Positions 11,798 to 22,503 are shown, counted from the first letter of the stretch. The stretch: 64,000 nucleotides of DNA from Prochlorococcus sp. AG-347-K10 (GCA_003278955.1 QCCB01000004.1:20751-84750); one strand, 5' to 3'. A program made the numbers and translations. The notes: generated by a model not told the origin, from the sequence alone.

Positions 11798-12658
11798 ATG
11801 ATTTCAAGTAAGACATCTTTTATAGCATTAATCGGCAATCCTGTAAGCCATTCATTGTCACCGATTATGCAAAATGCTGCATTCCAATATTTAGGCCTAG
11901 ATTTAATTTACATTGCTATACCTTGCAAAGATGAAGATCTAGAATTGGTTCTGAATTCTTTGAAAAAAATCAATTGCAAAGGTTTAAACATTACAATCCC
12001 CCATAAAGAAAAAGTATTTAACTTATGTAGTGAAATTTCTCCTATTGCAAGCAAACTTAAAGCCATTAATACCCTGAAATTAAATTCTGTAAATGAATGG
12101 AGCGCAACTAATACTGATTTAGAAGGATTTATTTATCCATTAAAAAATTTAAACTTAGCAAAGAAAAAATCAATAGTTCTTGGCTCCGGGGGTGCAGCAA
12201 AATCTGTTATTCAAGGTTTAATAAATTTAAATCTTTCACAAATTTCAGTAATAGCACGTAACAAATCATCACTAGATGAATTAATAAAAAACTTTGAAAA
12301 TCAAATTGAACTTCAGAGCTTCTTAACTAATGATAATCAAGCTCAAAATTTAATTGAAGAAGCAGATTTAATTGTAAATACAACACCAGTAGGAATGAAA
12401 ACAGCCAAAAATGAAATGAATTTATTGCCTTATGGAGATTATTTTTGGAGATCTCTTAAGTCAAAAACTATTGTTTATGATTTAATATACAATCCTGCCC
12501 CGACTCATCTATTAAAATTCAGCGCCAATAAAGGATGCATGACTATAGATGGTTTGCAAATGCTTGTTGCTCAGGGATTGAAATCATTATCATTTTGGAC
12601 AAATGGCTTAGAAGTACCTTTTCATATTATGAATGATGCACTCAAAAATCATCTTTAA
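11798..12658 (+). CDS. aroE: shikimate dehydrogenase
   Basis: 286 aa; LIGNPVSHSLSPIMQNAAF, GLNITIPHKEKV, VLGSGGAAKSVI. Confidence 0.95.
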   Translation: MISSKTSFIALIGNPVSHSLSPIMQNAAFQYLGLDLIYIAIPCKDEDLELVLNSLKKINCKGLNITIPHKEKVFNLCSEISPIASKLKAINTLKLNSVNEWSATNTDLEGFIYPLKNLNLAKKKSIVLGSGGAAKSVIQGLINLNLSQISVIARNKSSLDELIKNFENQIELQSFLTNDNQAQNLIEEADLIVNTTPVGMKTAKNEMNLLPYGDYFWRSLKSKTIVYDLIYNPAPTHLLKFSANKGCMTIDGLQMLVAQGLKSLSFWTNGLEVPFHIMNDALKNHL

Positions 12659-12760
12659 AATAATGCTAATTTTCAAGGAACTGCACATCATGATGTATCG
12701 TTAAAGATGAACAGACGCTCATGATATCAATCATATGAGCCAAAGACCTTGTCTGAAACT

Positions 12761-13222
12761 ATGAACGATCAACAATCTTATTACGAAACCATGTATATCC
12801 TCCGCCCAGATATTGCGGAAGATAAAGTAACTAACCACATCGATAAATACAATAAGCTTTTAGAAGAATTTGGCGGTACCATCCTCGATAGTCAAATGAG
12901 GGGTAAAAGAAGATTAGCCTATCAAATAGCAAAACATAGAGAAGGTATTTACGTCCAACTCAGTCATCAAGGAGATGGACAACATATTTTCAAAATCGAA
13001 AAAGCAATGAGACTAAGCGAAGATGTTATTAGATACATGACCGTTAAACAAGAAGGGCCCTTGCCAACTCCAAGACCTTCTACGAAGAGTTCAACTAAAG
13101 CAGATGATAAAGAAAACATAGAAACTAAAGTTGAATCTAAGGAAGAACAACCTGTAGTAAGCGCAGATACTTCAACTTCGGGAAAAGATGATACTGAAAC
13201 TAAAGAAAATACAGAATCTTAA
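12761..13222 (+). CDS. rpsF: 30S ribosomal protein S6
   Basis: [17 protein letters not shown] and GKRRLAYQI typical of bS6. ORF track starts at TTG 12749; ATG at 12761 is the alternative. Confidence 0.95.
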   Translation: MNDQQSYYETMYILRPDIAEDKVTNHIDKYNKLLEEFGGTILDSQMRGKRRLAYQIAKHREGIYVQLSHQGDGQHIFKIEKAMRLSEDVIRYMTVKQEGPLPTPRPSTKSSTKADDKENIETKVESKEEQPVVSADTSTSGKDDTETKENTES

Positions 13223-13225
13223 ATG

Positions 13226-14440
13226 TTAATCTTTTGTTTTTGAATTTAATTCAGCCCAAATTTTATTAGACATACCCCACATATAAATAAAACCCTCTGC
13301 TAAAGAATGATTAAAAACATCGTCTTTGCTATAAGTTGCCAAATCTTCTCTGTAAAGTGAATTATTTTCCGACATTCTACCGATTACTATTGCGTTCCCC
13401 TTATGAAGTCTAATCTTTACTCTTCCATTAACTGCAGTTTGAGTCGACGAAATAAATGAATCTAAACTATCTTTAAGAGGTCCAAACCAAAAACCTTGAT
13501 AGACAAGTTGACCCCATTTTTTTTCAACTGTTCCTTTAAAGTCGACAACATCAGGATTTAATGTAATGCTTTCTAATTCTTTGTGAGCTTTGATTAAAAG
13601 CAAGAGGCCTGGGGTTTCGTAAATCTCTCTACTTTTAATTCCTACTACTCGATCCTCAATCATATCAATTCTTCCAAAACCATGCTCACCTGCGAGAACA
13701 TTAGCTTTTTTAATAATCTCTACGGGGGTTAGAGATTCATCATTCATTCCAACAGGAAACCCATTTTTGAAAATAATTTCTACTTCTTGAGGAGAATCAG
13801 GTGAATTCTCAATAGATGATGTCATTGCAAAAATATCTTCAGGTGCTTCTTTCATTGGGTCTTCTAATATGCCTGCTTCAATACTCCTACCAAGTAAGTT
13901 AACATCTATTGAATATGGTGATTTTTTTGATACTGGTGCAGGAATACCAAACTTTTCTCCGTACACTATTGCCTCTTCCCTACTCATATTCCATTCTCTT
14001 GCAGGAGTAATTATTTTTAAATCAGGACCTAAAGCATTTATTGCTAAATCAAATCGAACTTGATCATTCCCTTTACCAGTGCATCCATGAGCAACTGCAT
14101 CAGCACTAAACTCTCTAGCAATATTTACAAGATTTTCTGCAATTAAAGGTCTAGCAAGAGCTGTAGATAAAGGATATTTATCTAAATATAATGCGTTTGC
14201 TCTAATGGCTGGAAAAGCGTATCTCTCAACAAAACTTTTAACTAAATTGCCAACAATTGATTGAGATGCACCAGAATTTAAAGCTTTTTGCCTAATAAGT
14301 TCTAAATCCTCGCCTTGACCAAGATCTGCGACAAAAGTAACCACTTCTGAAATTCCATACTCATTCTTTAAATATGGAATACAAACGCTCGTATCTACGC
14401 CACCAGAATAAGCTAGTACAACTTTTTTTACCTGCTGCAT
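13226..14440 (-). CDS. argG: argininosuccinate synthase
   Basis: 404 aa; [34 protein letters not shown]. Confidence 0.97.
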   Translation of the reverse strand: MQQVKKVVLAYSGGVDTSVCIPYLKNEYGISEVVTFVADLGQGEDLELIRQKALNSGASQSIVGNLVKSFVERYAFPAIRANALYLDKYPLSTALARPLIAENLVNIAREFSADAVAHGCTGKGNDQVRFDLAINALGPDLKIITPAREWNMSREEAIVYGEKFGIPAPVSKKSPYSIDVNLLGRSIEAGILEDPMKEAPEDIFAMTSSIENSPDSPQEVEIIFKNGFPVGMNDESLTPVEIIKKANVLAGEHGFGRIDMIEDRVVGIKSREIYETPGLLLLIKAHKELESITLNPDVVDFKGTVEKKWGQLVYQGFWFGPLKDSLDSFISSTQTAVNGRVKIRLHKGNAIVIGRMSENNSLYREDLATYSKDDVFNHSLAEGFIYMWGMSNKIWAELNSKTKD

Positions 14441-14477
14441 CTAAATTTGCTCCATAAATTTAAAATTTTTGACGTAA

Positions 14478-14672
14478 TTAAGAATTTGAAAACTTATTAA
14501 AGACTAATACTATTGTAACTAAAAGAGCTGGACCAAAAACTAGTAATAAGAGAAGAAAGTTATTAATTATTAAAACATTGGGATTTAAATATCCTATAAG
14601 TTTTAATAATCCAGACAGCAACAATGAAATTAGCCAAATAAAAAAGTATTTTAAATTTCCTTTATCAAACAA
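14478..14672 (-). CDS. small hypothetical membrane protein
   Basis: 64 aa, hydrophobic, fills the gap between argG and the next gene. Confidence 0.5.
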   Translation of the reverse strand: MFDKGNLKYFFIWLISLLLSGLLKLIGYLNPNVLIINNFLLLLLVFGPALLVTIVLVFNKFSNS

Positions 14673-14725
14673 AGTTTTTAGTGTGCATCATTATGTATTA
14701 TCTTATATATAGAACATTATCTATA

Positions 14726-15007
14726 ATGGATTCAAACAAACTAAAACTTAGATTAGACGATATTTCTGAAATCAATCCTGCTTTAACTTGCTACCACAGA
14801 GACGATCCAGCTCCTGTATTGCCATTAAGAGAGGAGCCTGATCTACTATCTTGGCTCGAAAATACAGGTAGACTCGTTGCAGAAAAAGATGGAGATTCCC
14901 AAGAGATTAGTACAATAGAGGAAGAAGAACTTTCAGCGCTAATGGGTGAAAAGGAAGATTATAAAACTGAAGAAGATCCTGCATTAGAAGATGATTGGGA
15001 AGATTAA
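14726..15007 (+). CDS. acidic conserved cyanobacterial protein (DUF3134-like)
   Basis: LKLRLDDISEINPALTCYHRDDPAPVLPLREEPDLLSWLENTGRL; internal ATG at 14726 is the likely start; overlaps the mraY start. Confidence 0.75.
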   Translation: MDSNKLKLRLDDISEINPALTCYHRDDPAPVLPLREEPDLLSWLENTGRLVAEKDGDSQEISTIEEEELSALMGEKEDYKTEEDPALEDDWED

Positions 15008-16067
15008 AAAGTTTAACTTTGAATCTTTATTTATATTAAATACTTTTGCTTTAATAGTTACCTCCTATTTTTTTAATAATTTTATTTTTACAGGAGTTTA
15101 CATATTATTCTTCTTTATTTCTATTTTTACAACGAAAAATGGTCTGAAGATTATCAAAAAATTTAATTTACTTCAAAATATTAGGAATGAAGGCCCAGCT
15201 AATCACTTTAAAAAAAGTGATACTCCAACAATGGGTGGGATATTTATGATAATCCCTTTTTTAATTTGTCTTTTAATAATAACTATCAATTTAGGATCCC
15301 TTCAATTATTTCTTTTATTCCTGACTATTTTTGGTTTCTTTATGACAGGTTTTTTAGATGATTATTTAAGTATTAGAAACAAAGAAAATACAGGTTTAAA
15401 AACAAAAGAGAAATTTATCATACAAAGTTTTATCTCAATAATTTTTATATTGTTAGCCTATGAAAAAGATTTAATCAGTCCATTAATAACAGTTTCTAAC
15501 TCCTGGGGAATAAATATGAATATTTTCATATTGCCAATTTCTTTTTTAGTACTTGTAGGCATAAGTAATTCAGTAAATTTGACTGATGGACTAGATGGAT
15601 TAGCAGCTGGATGCAGTGGAATTGTCTTTTATGGATTAGGAACAGAAATATTAATGAAAGAACAGCAAGAACTTTTTGTTTTTAGCATCTTATGTTTTTC
15701 GATGTCCGGCATATGTCTAGGATTTCTCAAGTTTAATAGTTATCCTGCAAAAATATTTATGGGTGACACAGGATCTCTAAGTATTGGAGCAATTTTAGGT
15801 TCTATAGCGTTATTAACCAATAGCGTTTTTACCTTATTTATTTTCTCAGGAATATTTATTATTGAATCCTTATCAGTAATAATTCAAGTAGGGTTTTTTA
15901 AAATTACAAAAAAATTATTTCATAAAGGTAAACGCATATTTTTAATGGCTCCATTACACCACCATTTTGAACTTAAAGGAGTTGAAGAACAAAAAATAGT
16001 TGAAAATTTTTGGAAAATCAACATTTTACTTGTAATTTTAGGTATAGTTTTAAAAATCAATCTTTGA
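14991..16067 (+). CDS. mraY: phospho-N-acetylmuramoyl-pentapeptide transferase
   Basis: 358 aa polytopic; FKKSDTPTMGGIFMI, NLTDGLDGLA, FMGDTGSLSIG, APLHHHFELKG. Confidence 0.96.
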   Translation: MIGKIKKFNFESLFILNTFALIVTSYFFNNFIFTGVYILFFFISIFTTKNGLKIIKKFNLLQNIRNEGPANHFKKSDTPTMGGIFMIIPFLICLLIITINLGSLQLFLLFLTIFGFFMTGFLDDYLSIRNKENTGLKTKEKFIIQSFISIIFILLAYEKDLISPLITVSNSWGINMNIFILPISFLVLVGISNSVNLTDGLDGLAAGCSGIVFYGLGTEILMKEQQELFVFSILCFSMSGICLGFLKFNSYPAKIFMGDTGSLSIGAILGSIALLTNSVFTLFIFSGIFIIESLSVIIQVGFFKITKKLFHKGKRIFLMAPLHHHFELKGVEEQKIVENFWKINILLVILGIVLKINL

Positions 16068-16077
16068 AAAATTTGTT

Positions 16078-16323
16078 ATGAATTTTTTTACATGGAAAGA
16101 TAATGGATTAACAAGTGACTGCTCAAGCCTTGATGCCATGGCATCAAGGTTTGAAGAAACTGCTAACCTAATGAAAAAACTATCTAAGAAAGGCTTCAAA
16201 CTAAAGAAAACGCAAAATAATCAACTAATTCTTCACCCTGATCCTGAAGTATTTGATCAGTGGGGTTTTATAAGTGAGGAAGTCCCTTTTAAACAACTTT
16301 GCTTAATATCAGATGAAGAATAA
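16078..16323 (+). CDS. small conserved hypothetical protein
   Basis: 81 aa with an intact reading frame downstream of mraY; C-terminus overlaps sps (opposite strand). Contains the palindrome at 16123-16154. Confidence 0.7.
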   Translation: MNFFTWKDNGLTSDCSSLDAMASRFEETANLMKKLSKKGFKLKKTQNNQLILHPDPEVFDQWGFISEEVPFKQLCLISDEE

Positions 16324-17666
16324 CTATTTGAACTTGAGAATTCTTCCGTAAGTACTGATAAATAATTGCGCACATGAGTGTTCCAACTAAAGTGTCTGTT
16401 AACACCCTCAATTCCGTTTCTGCTCCATATTTTCCACTGATTATTATTTGATATTCCTTTTTCAAGAATAACTTTCAACTCATTAACATCACTAACATCT
16501 ACTAGAAGTCCATTTTCACATTTTGAACGAATTTCTTTTGGCCCTCCATCATTTGTTGATATTATTGGTAAACCACATGAAGAAGCTTCAAGAAGAGTTA
16601 AACCAAAAGGCTCTGTTAGAGCTGGATTTACAAATACACCACCTCTGCTAGCAGCCCACCTATATAAAGCAGGAATCTGACTTGGAAGATGTTTTTTGGG
16701 ATAAGCTACCTTTCCGTACAAATTATATTTATCAATTGTTTCAAAAATATTATTGAAAACCTCTTTTTGTTGGGGGTCAAGTTTTGAAGTACTATCTCTA
16801 CAACCTAAAATCAAAATTAAATTAGTTTTTCTTTTTAATTTTTCAGATCTTCCATATGCTTCAATCAAAGCTGGAATATTTTTTCTTCGTACAGCTCTAG
16901 AAATAGTCAAAAATGGAGGTTTAGTAGAATCCTTTAGAAAAGGTTTCATCATGTTATCAATTTCAGCTGTCTCGCTTGTGGAGTGAATATGGTGAAATTT
17001 ATTATGATCAACGCCAGGAGGAATAACTTTAGCTTTGTGAGGTGAAAAAGAAGAATACTGGGAATATTGATACACTGACTCTTGTTTAGTGCTTGTAACA
17101 ACAATATCTGCAGACTTCAATGCTTTTTCTTCTGCCTCAATTCTTTTACTTATAGAATAAATTTTTTCTATTTGATTATTTTTTAAACCCGTATCAAGCA
17201 ATTTCCTTTTTTTCTCTCTTCCTAAAGAATGACCAGTAAAAATAAGAGGAACGTTTAAGGATTTACTTAGTTTAACTCCTACATATCCAGCATCTGCATA
17301 ATGTGCATGAATGAAATTAGGCTTTTTATTTTTTTTATAGTAAGAAATTAGTTTTTCAATTAAATTATCTAGATAAGGCCAAAGCAATTCCTTTCTTAAA
17401 TATTTATCAGGTCCAAATTTGAATCTTAAAATTCTAACTCCAGACTCTACAAATTCTTTTTCTTGAGAATATTCATCTTCTACTTTAGGGTCATTTATTA
17501 AACGAGTAACTAAATCAACTTGATCAACTTCTGAAGTATTAGCCAAACTTTTAATTAACTCTAAAACGTATTGTGTTTGCCCTCCTGTATCTGCATCCCT
17601 ACCTAACTCAAGATTTTTAGAACGTATAAGACCATGTAAATGTAAATGTAAAAATTTCAACCTCAT
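16257..17666 (-). CDS. sps: sucrose-phosphate synthase-type GT4 glycosyltransferase, without a visible SPP domain
   Basis: 469 aa; HGLIRSKNLELGRDADTGGQTQYVLEL, HAHYADAGYVGV, NPALTEPFGLTLLEASSCGLP. Confidence 0.85.
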   Translation of the reverse strand: MRLKFLHLHLHGLIRSKNLELGRDADTGGQTQYVLELIKSLANTSEVDQVDLVTRLINDPKVEDEYSQEKEFVESGVRILRFKFGPDKYLRKELLWPYLDNLIEKLISYYKKNKKPNFIHAHYADAGYVGVKLSKSLNVPLIFTGHSLGREKKRKLLDTGLKNNQIEKIYSISKRIEAEEKALKSADIVVTSTKQESVYQYSQYSSFSPHKAKVIPPGVDHNKFHHIHSTSETAEIDNMMKPFLKDSTKPPFLTISRAVRRKNIPALIEAYGRSEKLKRKTNLILILGCRDSTSKLDPQQKEVFNNIFETIDKYNLYGKVAYPKKHLPSQIPALYRWAASRGGVFVNPALTEPFGLTLLEASSCGLPIISTNDGGPKEIRSKCENGLLVDVSDVNELKVILEKGISNNNQWKIWSRNGIEGVNRHFSWNTHVRNYLSVLTEEFSSSNSYSSSDIKQSCLKGTSSLIKPH

Positions 17667-17865
17667 TCAGCAAATCCTCCGATCAACGGCCTTTAATACA
17701 AATAAGCTGAATTTTCTATGGAAATATTAAGAAAGCATTATGATTTGAAACTTTTTTAACATAAAAGTTTTCAAAAAGTAGTTATAGAGGGGTTTTATAT
17801 CACTTTAAAAAGAATTTCGTATTGCTTAAATAATTAAAATAAAAAGAAATACAACAAGGATTTTC

Positions 17866-20769
17866 TTATTTCAGAACCTTTTTAAGATATTTTGCTGTAT
17901 GACTTTTAGGATTTTTAGCTACATCCTCAGGAATACCTTCTGCAATGATTTCTCCTCCTTTATCCCCTCCATCAGGTCCTAAATCTATAATCCAATCTGA
18001 ACATCTAATAACATCTAAATTATGTTCAATAACAATTACTGAATTACCTTTATCTACCAAACGTTGTATCACATCCATTAATTTATGAACATCATAAAAA
18101 CTTAACCCTGTAGTAGGTTCATCAATCAGATATAAAGTTTTTCCAGTAGCCCTTTTTGACAATTCCGTTGCTAACTTAACTCTTTGAGCCTCCCCACCAG
18201 ATAATGTAGGAGCTGGCTGGCCTAATTTGACATATCCTAAGCCAACATCAACCAATGTAGATAATCTATCAGCAGCTTGAGGTATAGCAGAAAAAGTTTC
18301 TGCAGCTTGTTCAACAGTCATCTCTAAAACATCAGATATATTGAAACCTTTATATTTAACTTGAAGAGTTTCTCTATTAAAACGAGCTCCTTTACATACT
18401 TCACATTGAACATACACATCAGGTAAAAAATTCATTTCTATAACATTGACTCCCTGGCCTTTACAAGCTTCGCATCTTCCTCCTTTCACATTAAAGCTAA
18501 ATTGACCAGCCTGATAACCTCTTGCTTTTGCTTCTACTGTGGCAGTAAATATCTGCCTTATAGGGTCAAAAGCACCTGTATATGTAGCAGGATTTGATCT
18601 TGGAGTTCTTCCTATTGGAGATTGATCAATAACGATAACTTTATCAATTGCCTTTATCCCCTTTAACTCTTTTACACCTTGAGGAAAAGGGACTTTTAAT
18701 CCAAGAGAATGACATAATGCAGGATGAAGTAATTCATTTATCAAAGTGCTCTTTCCACTTCCACTCACACCAGTTACAGAAACTAACCTTCCTAAAGGAA
18801 ATTCAACAGAAATATTTTTTAAATTATTTTTAGAGCAATTATTTAAAATTAAACTTTTTTTTACTGATGATCTACGTTCTTTTGGAGTAGGAATTGACTT
18901 CCTACCACTAAGATAAGCTCCAGTTAATGACTTTTCTGAATTTAATACATCTTGATAAGATCCTTTAGCAATAATTTCCCCACCATAAACACCTGCCCCT
19001 GGACCAATATCTACTAAATAATCTGCGGATTTCATAGTATCTTCATCATGTTCAACGACAACCAAAGTATTTCCCAAGTCTCTTAAGCTTTTTAATGTTT
19101 CTAATAATCTGTCATTGTCTCTCTGATGCAAACCAATACTTGGTTCATCTAATACATATAAAACGCCAGTAAGACCTGCACCTATTTGTGTAGCCAATCT
19201 AATACGCTGAGCCTCACCACCAGACAAAGTCATAGCTGGTCTATCTAAAGTCAAATAATCTAAACCTACATTAATTAAAAACTTCAAACGTAAACGAATC
19301 TCTTTTAAAACCAATTCACCTATCTGCTTTTGTTTTTCTGATAAAGATATATTTTCTTTCTTTGTCTTACCTAAGCCCATAATGCGCTCTACGTGGTTTA
19401 GGGTTTCAGAAACGCTTATAGAAGTTAAATCAGTAATGTTGTATGGACCAATTTTAACTGCCAAAGCCTCAGGTCTTAATCTTTTTCCAGAACATGTCTT
19501 ACAGGGAACTAATTCTAGATACTTTTCTAATTTTTGTTTAACTGATTCTCCATTGGCTTCATTCAATTGCCTTTCTAATATTGGCAAAATCCCCTCAAAA
19601 GGTCTTTCAAAACCACTAGAAGTTTTAAAACGACTATCAGCTTGGATTAATATTGGTTTATCTGATCCCAAAAGTAGAACTTTTTTTTGCAAATCACTTA
19701 AATCTTTCCAAGGAGTTTTTAACTCAAAACCATAAGCTTGTCCTACAGAATAAAGTAAAGAGAAGTAATAAGTATTATCTTTTTCACTCCAAGGAGCTAT
19801 TGCTGCATAAACAGGTAATGTTTTATCAGGTATGACTCTATCCGCAGTAAATTTTTTTAAATAACCTATCCCATGACAATCTGGACAGGCCCCATATGGG
19901 CTATTAAAAGAGAATAATCTAGGAGAAAGTTCTTCAACGATAGATCCATGTACAGGACATGCATAATTTTCTGAGTAAAGTTTTTCTCTTTCTAAGTTAG
20001 AAGGTAAGTTTTCTCCTTTTTTTGGAACAACTTCTACTATTGCTAAGCCATCGCCTCTTTTGAGACAAGTTTGTAGAGAATCATTTAATCTTTCTTGTAT
20101 GCCTTCTCTTGCAATTAATCTATCTACTACTACCTCAATATTATGAATTTGATTTTTATCTAATTCAATACTATCAGCAAGTTCTCTTACCTCTCCATTG
20201 ATTCTTACCCTAGCAAATCCTTCAGCAGCTAGTCCGCTTATTAATTTTGTATGTGTTCCTTTCTTACCTCTTACAACAGGAGCCAACAATTGGTACCTTG
20301 TCCCTTCTGGTAAAAGAAGAATTTGATCCACCATTTCATCAATTGTTTGAGGCGCAATTGGAATACCACAATGGTGACAATGAGGCTCACCAGCACGACC
20401 AAACAATAATCTTAAATAATCTTGTATTTCCGTTACTGTTCCAACTGTTGATCGAGGATTATGACTTGTAGATTTTTGATCAATTGAAATAGCAGGTGAT
20501 AAACCTTCAATATTGTCAACATCTGGTTTATCTACTTGACCCAAAAATTGCCTTGCGTATGCAGAAAGACTCTCAACATATCTTCTTTGACCTTCAGCAA
20601 AAATAGTATCAAAGGCCAGAGAACTTTTCCCACTTCCACTCACACCTGTAAAAACTATAAATTTATTCCTAGGTAGAGAAAGATCAATATTTTTTAAATT
20701 ATGCTGACGAGCTCCCCTAATATTAATTGAGTTATCTTCTCCAAAACTACTATCGACTTTATTAACCAT
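17866..20769 (-). CDS. uvrA: excinuclease ABC subunit A
   Basis: 967 aa; two ABC ATPase halves (GVSGSGKSSLAFDTIFAEGQRRYVES; GVSGSGKSTLINE), CxxC zinc motifs, LSGGEAQR x2. Confidence 0.98.
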   Translation of the reverse strand: MVNKVDSSFGEDNSINIRGARQHNLKNIDLSLPRNKFIVFTGVSGSGKSSLAFDTIFAEGQRRYVESLSAYARQFLGQVDKPDVDNIEGLSPAISIDQKSTSHNPRSTVGTVTEIQDYLRLLFGRAGEPHCHHCGIPIAPQTIDEMVDQILLLPEGTRYQLLAPVVRGKKGTHTKLISGLAAEGFARVRINGEVRELADSIELDKNQIHNIEVVVDRLIAREGIQERLNDSLQTCLKRGDGLAIVEVVPKKGENLPSNLEREKLYSENYACPVHGSIVEELSPRLFSFNSPYGACPDCHGIGYLKKFTADRVIPDKTLPVYAAIAPWSEKDNTYYFSLLYSVGQAYGFELKTPWKDLSDLQKKVLLLGSDKPILIQADSRFKTSSGFERPFEGILPILERQLNEANGESVKQKLEKYLELVPCKTCSGKRLRPEALAVKIGPYNITDLTSISVSETLNHVERIMGLGKTKKENISLSEKQKQIGELVLKEIRLRLKFLINVGLDYLTLDRPAMTLSGGEAQRIRLATQIGAGLTGVLYVLDEPSIGLHQRDNDRLLETLKSLRDLGNTLVVVEHDEDTMKSADYLVDIGPGAGVYGGEIIAKGSYQDVLNSEKSLTGAYLSGRKSIPTPKERRSSVKKSLILNNCSKNNLKNISVEFPLGRLVSVTGVSGSGKSTLINELLHPALCHSLGLKVPFPQGVKELKGIKAIDKVIVIDQSPIGRTPRSNPATYTGAFDPIRQIFTATVEAKARGYQAGQFSFNVKGGRCEACKGQGVNVIEMNFLPDVYVQCEVCKGARFNRETLQVKYKGFNISDVLEMTVEQAAETFSAIPQAADRLSTLVDVGLGYVKLGQPAPTLSGGEAQRVKLATELSKRATGKTLYLIDEPTTGLSFYDVHKLMDVIQRLVDKGNSVIVIEHNLDVIRCSDWIIDLGPDGGDKGGEIIAEGIPEDVAKNPKSHTAKYLKKVLK

Positions 20770-20823
20770 GTTTAAATCTAAATTATGATTTAAAAAGATT
20801 ATTATAGTAGAATTTTTTTTATA

Positions 20824-22503
20824 TTACGCAGCTGAGTGATCAAGAAGTCTAGAAGCATATTCGTTTACTTCGCATGAACCTCCACCTATAAGTTCCATTA
20901 GTTCATTTTTTCTTTGATTTTTTGTAGTTAGTTTTGCGATTGAAGTAAAAGTTATCCCATTAATTACGTTTTTATTAACTTTGAAATGAGCTGAACCCCT
21001 TGCAGCGAGAAATGGCTGATGTGTAATACATAAGACCTGTTGATTTTTAGAAATTTCTTTTATGAGCTCCACCAAAGAAAATAGAGATTTACCGCTTAAA
21101 CCACTATCAATTTCATCTAAAAAGAAAGTATTGGGTTTTTTAGAAATACTTGATTTAATAGCTAACAAGAATCTTGACATTTCTCCGCCAGAAATAACAT
21201 TTGATAATGGAGCAAGTTTCTGATCAGGATTAGCCGAAAACAAAAAATTTATATCGTCAATTCCATCGCCAGAAGGCTTGCACTCTGAGAATTGAATTGA
21301 AAAATTTGCATTTTCTAAACCTAGATTGCTTAAAATTGACATTACTGAAATTTGTAACTGTTTAGCAATTTTTTTTCTTTCAGTAGATTGAATAACAAAT
21401 AAAGAATTTAGATTACTTTGTAAATTCTCAATTTGAGCTTTAATTATGGAAATCTCATTACCTTGATCATTTTGTTGAAAATACGTTTTTAATTGATCGC
21501 GCTTTTCAATTAATTGAGTTAAGTCCAATGAAAAAGTTCTCTCTAAGTTTTTTAAAAAGAATAATCTTTTTTGTATTTCTGGAAGATTAGATTCATAATT
21601 TTCTATTTCTTGCAAATATGATTTTAAATCAAAAATTAAATCTTCAACATCAGCATAAATATTTAATAACTTCTCTCTAAATTTTTGAATCTTTAAATCG
21701 AAATCTGCTGTTTTATTTAAAATCTTTAGTGATTGATTGATAAAAGAAGTTACTGACGGTTCATCATGACTGAAATTGTTTAAGTTTTCTAATGATGATT
21801 TAATTGAATTATTAATTTCTAGATTATTTACTAGTTTATTTTCCAATAACTCTAATTCTAAAATTTCTTCACTTGAATTTAAATCAGCTTCTTCTAAACT
21901 CTTCAACATGTGCTTAATTGCTAAGTTTTTTTCTGTTTGATTCCTAGAAAATTCTATTTTTTCATGCATTAATCCTTCCAAAACTTTAGTTTCTCCCCAT
22001 ATACTTTTAATCTTTTCGCTAGTATCTTTTGATTCTTGGGAAGATAAGTCATCAATAATTAATCTTCTCTTATCTAAAGAATCAAATATAAAAGTGTCGG
22101 ATTGACCTGCAAAATCAATTAAAAATCGTCCAAGCTTTTCTAATAATTGTCTATTTATTGATAAATTATTAACGCTATATTTGGATAAAATTTTATTATT
22201 TTTTTTATAAGATTTTCTTTTAATTTGTAGTTCTGAAGAAGTTATTTCAAAACCATTAACAATTAACCAATCATTAATCTGGGTAGAAGAAGAAAATATG
22301 GCCTCGATAAAGCAACAATCTTTTCCTGGACGTATTAAATGTTTTAGAGGTATATTAGTTCCACCAAATAAAGCATTTAGGGAATCCACAATTAATGATT
22401 TTCCTGAACCTGAATCTCCCGTTATGATATTCAAACCTTTTTCGAAATTAATTTCTATAATTTCTATTAAGGCAATATTTTTTATTTTTAGTTGTATTAA
22501 CAT
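20824..22503 (-). CDS. recN: DNA repair protein RecN
   Basis: 559 aa SMC-like; GDSGSGKSLIVDSL, VISGGEMSRFLLAIK, FLDEIDSGLSG. Confidence 0.94.
   Translation of the reverse strand: MLIQLKIKNIALIEIIEINFEKGLNIITGDSGSGKSLIVDSLNALFGGTNIPLKHLIRPGKDCCFIEAIFSSSTQINDWLIVNGFEITSSELQIKRKSYKKNNKILSKYSVNNLSINRQLLEKLGRFLIDFAGQSDTFIFDSLDKRRLIIDDLSSQESKDTSEKIKSIWGETKVLEGLMHEKIEFSRNQTEKNLAIKHMLKSLEEADLNSSEEILELELLENKLVNNLEINNSIKSSLENLNNFSHDEPSVTSFINQSLKILNKTADFDLKIQKFREKLLNIYADVEDLIFDLKSYLQEIENYESNLPEIQKRLFFLKNLERTFSLDLTQLIEKRDQLKTYFQQNDQGNEISIIKAQIENLQSNLNSLFVIQSTERKKIAKQLQISVMSILSNLGLENANFSIQFSECKPSGDGIDDINFLFSANPDQKLAPLSNVISGGEMSRFLLAIKSSISKKPNTFFLDEIDSGLSGKSLFSLVELIKEISKNQQVLCITHQPFLAARGSAHFKVNKNVINGITFTSIAKLTTKNQRKNELMELIGGGSCEVNEYASRLLDHSAA

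Noticed and set aside
18648-20471. Plus-strand ORFs inside uvrA
   Set aside because: Antisense shadow ORFs of a canonical uvrA gene.
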